Below are positions 1-4,645 of a stretch of DNA of 10,969 nucleotides, in pieces. Origin of the DNA: an uncultured Eubacteriales bacterium (GTDB taxonomy: Bacteria; Bacillota; Clostridia; Christensenellales; Aristaeellaceae); contig USFL01000027.1 of NCBI GenBank assembly GCA_900553905.1, positions 1 through 10,969 on the forward strand, given 5' to 3'. The notes below the pieces were generated by a model. It made no database searches. It was not told the DNA's origin and saw only the letters and a list, made by a program, of their open reading frames with translations. Position 1 is the stretch's first letter. The number at the start of each line of letters is the position of its first letter. The translations under genes were made by a program, and so were the position numbers.

Positions 1-1
1 C

Positions 2-358
2 CTGCCCGCCTATGCCAAGGGCGTGCTGGGTGAGGCGGCCGTGTGCGACCGCCTTGCCGATGGGGGAATGGAGCTGCTGGAGCGGCGGTTCCGTTCCCCT
101 TTTGGCGAAATCGACCTGGTGATGCTCGATGGGGATACGCTGGTCTTTGTGGAGGTCAAGCTGCGCACGCACGGCGGGACGGAGGCCGGGCAGGCCGCCG
201 TGACGCCGCAGAAACGCCGCCGCCTGGTACAGGCCGCCCGCTGTTACCTGGGCGCGCACCCGGAGCACGCGGGCCGCTGCGTGCGCTTCGATGTGGTCAC
301 CGTGACGGGGGAGGGCGTGAGCCACGTCCCCGACGCTTTTTCCGGCGGTGAATGGTAG
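2..358 (+). CDS. yraN: YraN family (UPF0102) nuclease-fold protein, 5' partial
   Basis: This is a member of the YraN/UPF0102 family, small soluble proteins with a PD-(D/E)XK endonuclease-like fold whose cellular role is poorly defined. The family core is visible: GEIDLV (Asp codon 113-115), then FVEVK (Glu codon 152-154, Lys codon 158-160), which supplies the expected Asp, Glu and Lys of the nuclease site. RFDVV and a closing DAF motif follow, as is usual near the family's C-terminus. The frame is open to the left edge of the window. The conserved G-x-x-G-E motif near the family N-terminus begins at codon 20-22, upstream of the only visible candidate start (GTG at 23), so the true start very likely lies a few codons outside the window. 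About 118 residues are visible, close to full length. In many Firmicutes yraN sits near rnhB and ribosomal genes; that context is outside the window. The stop lies only 3 bases before the next gene's -35 box. Confidence 0.9.
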   Translation: MPAYAKGVLGEAAVCDRLADGGMELLERRFRSPFGEIDLVMLDGDTLVFVEVKLRTHGGTEAGQAAVTPQKRRRLVQAARCYLGAHPEHAGRCVRFDVVTVTGEGVSHVPDAFSGGEW

Positions 359-361
359 GCA

Positions 362-390
362 TTGACACCCTCTGTGCAAAATGGTATGAT
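362..390 (+). promoter_or_regulatory. SigA-type promoter for the ribokinase-like gene
   Basis: A perfect -35 box TTGACA (362-367) and a near-perfect -10 box TATGAT (385-390) are separated by 17 bases. Transcription would begin near 397, leaving a leader of about 37 bases before the ATG at 434. Because the -35 box contains an in-frame TTG, a longest-frame gene caller would place the kinase start inside this promoter. The leader also carries three GAAC-type near repeats (402-407, 409-414, 414-419) of unknown meaning. Confidence 0.88.
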
Positions 391-433
391 GCAGGTAATC
401 CGAACTGCGAACAGAACTGAGGTGCCGTGTTTG

Positions 434-1318
434 ATGAAGATTCTCAACTATGGGTCCATGAACATCGACAACGTCTATTCCGTCGAGCATATGGCCAGGC
501 CGGGTGAAACCATCCTGGCGACGGGCCGCGGCGTCTTCTGCGGCGGCAAGGGCCTCAACCAGTCCATCGCCATCGCCAAGGCGGGCGGACAGGTGTGCCA
601 TGCGGGCATCGTGGGCGAGGACGGCGGCATGCTGCTGGACGCCCTCCACGCCGCCAAGGTGGATACCGCCTGCGTGCGCAAGGCTGCCGGTCCCAGCTCC
701 CATACGGTGATCCAGGTGGATGCCAACGGACAGAACAGCATCATCGTCTTTGGCGGCGAGAACATGCGCCCCACCGAAGCGGACATTGACCGCATGCTGG
801 AGGGATTCGGCCCCGGCGACGCCGTCATCATGCAAAACGAGCTGTACAACTCTCCCCTGATGATGCGTAAGGCCGCTGAAAAGGGCCTGTGCGTCATCTT
901 CAATCCCTCGCCGGTGAACGCAGCGCTGGCAGATTATCCGCTGGAGAGCGTCAGCTGGTTTTTGCTCAATGAGATCGAGGGCGGCGCCCTCACCGGCCAG
1001 ACCGATCCGCAGGCCATTCTGGCGGGGATGAAGGAAAAGTATCCCAAGGCGTCCGTGGTGCTGACGCTGGGCGCTGACGGCGCGTATTGCCTGCATGACG
1101 GTCAGACCCTCTACCAGCCGGCTTTCCGCGTCAAGGCGGTGGACACCACCGCGGCGGGCGATACCTTCACGGGCTATTTCGTGTCCGGCCTGGCGCAGGG
1201 CATGCCCATGGAGCGCATCATGAAGCGCGCCGCGCGCGCGTCTTCCATCGCGGTGGGACGCATGGGTGCGGCGGATTCCATCCCGCTGGCGGACGAGGTG
1301 AACGCGGCGGAGGACTGA
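434..1318 (+). CDS. Ribokinase-like PfkB family sugar kinase
   Basis: This is a cytoplasmic PfkB-family carbohydrate kinase that transfers phosphate from ATP to a sugar hydroxyl; the closest recognisable subfamily is ribokinase (ribose to ribose-5-phosphate). With the ATG at 434 it is 294 residues, normal for the family. Visible are an N-terminal sugar-contact segment (GSMNID, 7-12), PGET (23-26), PfkB signature 1 as GGKGLNQ (37-43), the NPSPV strand, and signature 2 as DTTAAGDTF (237-245), with catalytic base Asp243. The start is chosen because GAGGTG (419-424) lies 9 bases upstream and the longer frame from 362 would overlap the promoter. The N-terminal extension of that frame also has no ribokinase counterpart. 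The MFS gene downstream is a likely functional partner. No rbs transport genes or rbsD are present, so the true substrate could be ribose, another pentose, a nucleoside or another ring sugar; the subfamily call is moderate, the PfkB call firm. Confidence 0.9.
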   Translation: MKILNYGSMNIDNVYSVEHMARPGETILATGRGVFCGGKGLNQSIAIAKAGGQVCHAGIVGEDGGMLLDALHAAKVDTACVRKAAGPSSHTVIQVDANGQNSIIVFGGENMRPTEADIDRMLEGFGPGDAVIMQNELYNSPLMMRKAAEKGLCVIFNPSPVNAALADYPLESVSWFLLNEIEGGALTGQTDPQAILAGMKEKYPKASVVLTLGADGAYCLHDGQTLYQPAFRVKAVDTTAAGDTFTGYFVSGLAQGMPMERIMKRAARASSIAVGRMGAADSIPLADEVNAAED

Positions 1319-1343
1319 CCTCCGGCAAGGGTCCGTTGAAGAT

Positions 1344-1375
1344 GCCCCGGCACACGATATATGGTGTGCCGGGGC
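1344..1375 (+). terminator. Strong 12-bp hairpin between kinase and transporter; possible terminator, attenuator or operator
   Basis: GCCCCGGCACAC (1344-1355) pairs perfectly with GTGTGCCGGGGC (1364-1375) across the 8-base loop GATATATG. No run of T follows, so it is not a standard rho-independent terminator. It could protect or end the kinase transcript, or act as an inverted-repeat operator. A weak promoter-like pair, TTGAAG (1336-1341) and TATATG (1358-1363, 16-base spacing), overlaps it, which would fit an operator, but that promoter match is poor. Confidence 0.5.
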
Positions 1376-1406
1376 TGCGTATGTCATGCAAAAGGAGTAG
1401 GGAAAC

Positions 1407-2651
1407 ATGTTCTCATTTATCAATAAGCTGGACGGGCGCAGCCGCACGCTGCTGTACGCATGCTTCTTCGCCTTTTTCTGCAACGGCGCGCTGACCTTGA
1501 CCATGGGCTCGGCCATCCCGGACCTCAAGGCGACCTATGGTTTGAGCGACACGATCAGCGGCCTGTTTCTCTCGGCGCACTCGGCGGGCAACCTGGTGGC
1601 GGGCTTCGTCAGCGGCCTGGTGCCGCTCTACCTGGGCCAGCGAAAGTCCATCATGCTGCTCTCGGCGCTGGCGTTCGTGGGCTTTTTGATGATGATCCTC
1701 TGGGGCAATCCCGTCTGGCTGTTTATGGCGTTTATTTTGACGGGCTTTGGCCGGGGCAGCGTGTCCAACTTTGACAACCGCATGGTCAACATCCTTAGCG
1801 GCGGCAGCCCCGCCGCCGCCAACCTGCTGCACAGCTCCTTTGCCGTGGGCGCGATTCTGGCGCCGATGATCTTTCTGGGCATGCGCACGGCGGTGAGCTG
1901 GCGTGCGGGCCTGGGCGTGGTGGTCGTCCTGGGAACGATCAGCGTATGCAACCTGGGCCGTATGCGCCTTGAGGACGACCGGCCCAGCCGGGCGGACAAG
2001 GTCAACAGCACGTTGGTCTTTCTGAAAAATCCCTCGTTTTTGATTCAGGCCATGATGATGTTCTGCTACCTGTGCTCGGAATATGCCATCAACGGCTGGC
2101 TGGTTACCTACATCCAAAGCAAGACGGAGCTTCTCTCCGCCTTTGGCCAGACGGCGCAGGCGCAGCAGGCCGGCGCGGTGGCCTACAGCCAGAGCATGGC
2201 GACGCTGCTGTGGGCGGTCATCCTTGCGGGCCGCCTGACCTGCGCGGTGCTCAGCGCCCGGATTTCCCAGAAGAAGCTGATGCTTGTCGCCAGCGTGGGC
2301 GTGGCGCTGTTCTTCGGAATGATGCTCTCCAGCGGGACCATTGCGCTGGTCACGGCTTCGGTGGCAGGGCTGGGCTTCTGCATGGCGGGAATCTGCCCGA
2401 TGATCTATTCCGACGCAGCCATCTTTACCAATACCTATCCAATGGCTACCAGCGCGCTGCTGGGCATCGGGTCGTCGGGAGCCATTCTGATGCCGGTCCT
2501 CGTAGGTGCCATCGCGGAGCGCTTCGGCTTTACCGGCGGCATGAGTGCGATCTTTGTCACGGTGGTGCTGCTGGTGGTATTCGCCGCGCTCAACGTGACG
2601 GTCAAGACCCGGCTGCCCCAGCAGCCGGCGCACGACGCCGCCCGCGCCTGA
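1407..2651 (+). CDS. MFS transporter, sugar/FucP-like type
   Basis: This is a 414-residue, very hydrophobic protein with the length and pattern of a 12-helix major facilitator, with a hydrophilic central stretch near residues 190-205 between the two six-helix halves. The loop after helix 2 has a degenerate MFS motif A (G-x-x-x-G ending in LGQRKS). NLLHSSFAVGAILAP (starting at N139, with H142) and a helix with SEYAINGW (224-231) resemble segments of the fucose permease/FHS sugar-symporter group, so proton-coupled sugar uptake is the best guess. The substrate cannot be read from sequence. ATG at 1407 is supported by AAGGAG (1392-1397) 9 bases upstream. The gene lies 88 bases after the ribokinase-like gene on the same strand, so joint uptake and phosphorylation of one sugar is plausible. 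It converges on the response regulator gene, with only 8 bases between stops. An export role is not excluded. Confidence 0.82.
   Translation: MFSFINKLDGRSRTLLYACFFAFFCNGALTLTMGSAIPDLKATYGLSDTISGLFLSAHSAGNLVAGFVSGLVPLYLGQRKSIMLLSALAFVGFLMMILWGNPVWLFMAFILTGFGRGSVSNFDNRMVNILSGGSPAAANLLHSSFAVGAILAPMIFLGMRTAVSWRAGLGVVVVLGTISVCNLGRMRLEDDRPSRADKVNSTLVFLKNPSFLIQAMMMFCYLCSEYAINGWLVTYIQSKTELLSAFGQTAQAQQAGAVAYSQSMATLLWAVILAGRLTCAVLSARISQKKLMLVASVGVALFFGMMLSSGTIALVTASVAGLGFCMAGICPMIYSDAAIFTNTYPMATSALLGIGSSGAILMPVLVGAIAERFGFTGGMSAIFVTVVLLVVFAALNVTVKTRLPQQPAHDAARA
2609..2628 (+). repeat. Perfect 8-bp inverted repeat at the 3' end of the MFS gene
   Basis: CCGGCTGC (2609-2616) pairs with GCAGCCGG (2621-2628) around the loop CCCA. 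It lies within the last codons of the transporter, about 30 bases before the convergent gene end. There is no T tract on either strand. It could form an RNA hairpin near the end of the transcript, but coding constraint alone in GC-rich DNA may explain it. Confidence 0.35.
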
Positions 2652-2659
2652 CAAATCCA

Positions 2660-3367
2660 TTACGGCTCGTCGCCCTCGGCCATTCGATACCCCACGCCCA
2701 CCTCGGTAAAGATATACTTGGGTTGGGCGGGGGTTTTTTCAATTTTGCGGCGGATGTTGGCCATGTTGACGCGAAGAATCTTGTTGTCGCCCTTGGAGCA
2801 GGGCCCCCAGAGCTCCTTCATGAGAAAGTCGTAGGTCAGCACGCGGCCGGCGTACTTGCCCAGCAGCGCCACGATGCGGTATTCGCCCTGAGTGAGCTGC
2901 GCGTCTACCCCGTCCACGTAGACGCGGTACTTGTTGTAGTCAATGGTCAGACCGCCGGAATGGAACTGGCCGGTGCGGGCGATCTGCGCGTTCTGGCTCA
3001 TGGTCTGCGTGTGCCGCAGGGCCATGCGGATGCGCGCCAGCAGTTCGGAGGCGCCGAAAGGCTTGGTGATGTAGTCGTCCGCGCCCAGGTCGATGGCCTC
3101 GACCTTGTCCGACTCATGGGTGCGGGCCGACAGCACGATAACCGGCGTGGAGGTCCACTTGCGCACGGAGCCGAGCAAGGTGTTGCCATCCATGTCCGGC
3201 AGGCCCAGGTCCAAAAGGATCAGGTCCGGGCAGTGGGAGGTGATCAGGGACAGCGCCTCCGCGCCGGTGGAAGCCTCCACCACCTCGTACTTGTTGGCGG
3301 TGAGGATGGTTCGAAGCAGTTTGAGGATGCTTTTTTCATCCTCCACAACCAGCAGTTTGACCGGCAT
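2660..3367 (-). CDS. KdpE-like OmpR-family response regulator
   Basis: This is a 235-residue DNA-binding response regulator with a receiver domain (about 1-120) and an OmpR/PhoB winged-helix domain (about 130-230). Receiver residues are intact: acidic pair E9/D10, phospho-acceptor Asp53 in DLGLPDMDG, switch Ser80, and Lys102 in KPFG. The stretch ESDKVEAIDLGADDYITKPFG-like (85-105) and the ILRVNMANIRRKIE-to-GVGYRM segment closely follow KdpE, the regulator of the kdp potassium-pump operon in other bacteria. The start at 3367 is chosen because AAAAGGAG lies 7 bases upstream (3375-3382) and the protein then begins with the expected MPVKLLVVEDE; a longer frame to 3511 only reads antisense-like sequence over the sensor gene. 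It overlaps the 3' end of the sensor gene by 32 bases and is surely co-transcribed. No kdp pump genes are in the window, so its targets may be its own operon and the divergent hppA (inference). Confidence 0.93.
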   Translation of the reverse strand: MPVKLLVVEDEKSILKLLRTILTANKYEVVEASTGAEALSLITSHCPDLILLDLGLPDMDGNTLLGSVRKWTSTPVIVLSARTHESDKVEAIDLGADDYITKPFGASELLARIRMALRHTQTMSQNAQIARTGQFHSGGLTIDYNKYRVYVDGVDAQLTQGEYRIVALLGKYAGRVLTYDFLMKELWGPCSKGDNKILRVNMANIRRKIEKTPAQPKYIFTEVGVGYRMAEGDEP

Positions 3368-4403
3368 ATTCGTTCTCCTTTTCCGGCAGCGTGAAGGAAA
3401 TGCTCGCGCCGCCCTGTTCATTGTTCGTGGCGGACATTTCGCCGCCGTGGGCCCTGACGATACTAAGACAAACCGAAAGCCCGATGCCCATGTGCTTTTG
3501 GGCATCCGCACTCCGCCCGCTTTCCGGCATGGCCTGGAACAGACGGGGGAGCCGGTCGCGGGGAATGCCCGCGCCGTCGTCGGATACGGTGACCAGCACG
3601 AAACGTCCGCTGCGCTCCGCGCTCAGACGGATACGCGTGGTGTGCTTGCCATGATAAACGGCATTTTCCAGCATATTGAGCACTACCTGCTCAATGAGCA
3701 CAGCATCCATGTCCGCAAGCAGAATGTCGTCGCACAAATCCATGTCCACTTTGATATCGGGAAAGTGCTTCTGAAACTTGATGGCCGCTTCGGCCAACAC
3801 GTCCTCCACGACTTCGGTTTCCATGTGCAACGGGGCTGTTTCGCCCTGAATGCGGGTGATGGTCAGCTGATTTTCAATCATGCGCAGAAGCCACTGGGCA
3901 TCGGCGTTGACATCGGCCAGCAGCTCGCGCTGCTTTTCCGGCGGCAGAGCGTTATCGAGGATAGCGCCTGTCGCGCCCACGATAGAGGTCAGAGGCGTGC
4001 GCAGATCATGCGATACGGCGCGCAGCAGGTTGGCGCGTAACTTCTCCCGCTCCGCATCCAGACGGATCTGTTCCTGTTGCTTGATGCGGGCGGTGAGCAC
4101 GCTTACGATGAGGGAAACCGCCAGCATGGTCAAAAACGTCAGCAGATAGCCCGAAATGGTCAGATTGAAGGAAAAGTAAGGATAGGTGAACATATAATTC
4201 ACCAGCGGCACCGACACGATGGAGGCCCCGACGCCCCACAGGTAGCCATCGGTAAAGCGGGCAATCAGCAAAACCGCCAGCAGAAACAGCATCTGCGCGT
4301 TGGCTGTGCCGCCAATCAGCCCGCCCAGCACCAGGCTGCTGAACGTGGCCGCAAGGAGCAGAACCACCGTTACGCCCAGGTTCAACCACACTCGCCGGTG
4401 CAT
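3336..4403 (-). CDS. Short KdpD-like sensor histidine kinase (DUF4118-HisKA-HATPase)
   Basis: This is a 355-residue membrane histidine kinase. Four hydrophobic segments (about 5-30, 37-50, 54-72, 82-104) match the KdpD transmembrane module (DUF4118). They are followed by a helical linker, HisKA with phospho-acceptor His132 in VSHDLRTPLTS, and HATPase_c with N-box Asn247, DDGAGIP (275-281) and GIGL (306-309). It would sense a membrane or ionic signal and phosphorylate the regulator encoded next to it. Full KdpD proteins carry a large N-terminal KdpD/Usp region and a GAF domain before HisKA; both are absent here, and since the gene has its own promoter and ribosome binding site this looks like a natural short form, not a broken gene. 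ATG at 4403 is chosen because AAAGGAGG (4411-4418) lies 7 bases upstream; an in-frame ATG at 4442 would lie upstream of the predicted transcription start. The C-terminus reads 32 bases into the regulator gene. Confidence 0.92.
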   Translation of the reverse strand: MHRRVWLNLGVTVVLLLAATFSSLVLGGLIGGTANAQMLFLLAVLLIARFTDGYLWGVGASIVSVPLVNYMFTYPYFSFNLTISGYLLTFLTMLAVSLIVSVLTARIKQQEQIRLDAEREKLRANLLRAVSHDLRTPLTSIVGATGAILDNALPPEKQRELLADVNADAQWLLRMIENQLTITRIQGETAPLHMETEVVEDVLAEAAIKFQKHFPDIKVDMDLCDDILLADMDAVLIEQVVLNMLENAVYHGKHTTRIRLSAERSGRFVLVTVSDDGAGIPRDRLPRLFQAMPESGRSADAQKHMGIGLSVCLSIVRAHGGEMSATNNEQGGASISFTLPEKENEYAGQTAGCGG

Positions 4404-4443
4404 GCCATCGCCTCCTTTGCTTCGCCGACATATATTCAGCATA

Positions 4444-4472
4444 AGTATAGCAGAAACGACACGGTTTGCACA
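4444..4472 (-). promoter_or_regulatory. Promoter for the sensor-regulator operon
   Basis: On the minus strand there is a good -10 box TATACT (4449-4444) preceded by TGC, making an extended -10 (TGCTATACT, 4452-4444). The -35 region at 4472-4467 (TGTGCA) is weak at 17-base spacing, which is typical of extended -10 or activator-dependent promoters. The transcript would start near 4437, leaving about 33 leader bases before the ATG at 4403. Confidence 0.65.
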
Positions 4473-4487
4473 GCCGCGCTTTACGGC

Positions 4488-4535
4488 TTAGCGGTATTTT
4501 AGCAAACGGGTACGGCGGATAAGCGGTTTCTTAGC
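4488..4535. promoter_or_regulatory. Two tandem 16-bp boxes with 11-bp half-site phasing, candidate response-regulator operator
   Basis: TTAGCGGTATTTTAGC (4488-4503) and TAAGCGGTTTCTTAGC (4520-4535) match at 13 of 16 positions. Each consists of two T(T/A)AGC half sites 11 bases apart, and the two boxes are offset by 32 bases, close to three turns of DNA. OmpR-family regulators, including the KdpE/PhoB type, characteristically bind direct-repeat half sites spaced about one turn apart. Box 2 ends 10 bases before the hppA -35, and box 1 lies 15 bases upstream of the sensor-gene -35 on the other strand, so both are in activator-like positions. Binding by the neighbouring regulator is inferred. Confidence 0.5.
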
Positions 4536-4545
4536 GCGCCGGGTA

Positions 4546-4575
4546 TTGCCATTGTGTATTCGGCAGGATTACAAT
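4546..4575 (+). promoter_or_regulatory. SigA-type promoter for hppA
   Basis: TTGCCA (4546-4551) and TACAAT (4570-4575), each 5 of 6 to consensus, are separated by 18 bases. The predicted start near 4582 gives a leader of about 64 bases, which contains a small hairpin, TCCCGG (4597-4602) with CCGGGA (4607-4612), before the ribosome binding site at 4627-4633. Confidence 0.72.
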
Positions 4576-4645
4576 CATTCCAATCGGCCTTTTGTATCCC
4601 GGTATGCCGGGAACATCATCATACATAAAGGAGTTGAAACGGGCC

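Noticed and set aside
1413..2660. A 415-codon open frame on the minus strand across the MFS gene
   Set aside because: Antisense composition (His, Arg, Gln-rich) and no recognisable domain; the plus strand encodes a clear membrane transporter with a good ribosome binding site.
2072..3394. A 440-codon plus-strand frame spanning the end of the MFS gene and the regulator
   Set aside because: It crosses two real genes in other frames and its sequence is reading-frame noise; the regulator and transporter are both well supported.
4597..4612. Hairpin in the hppA leader considered as a riboswitch or attenuator
   Set aside because: Only a 6-bp stem with a 4-base loop and no conserved riboswitch core or alternative structure; too little to call.
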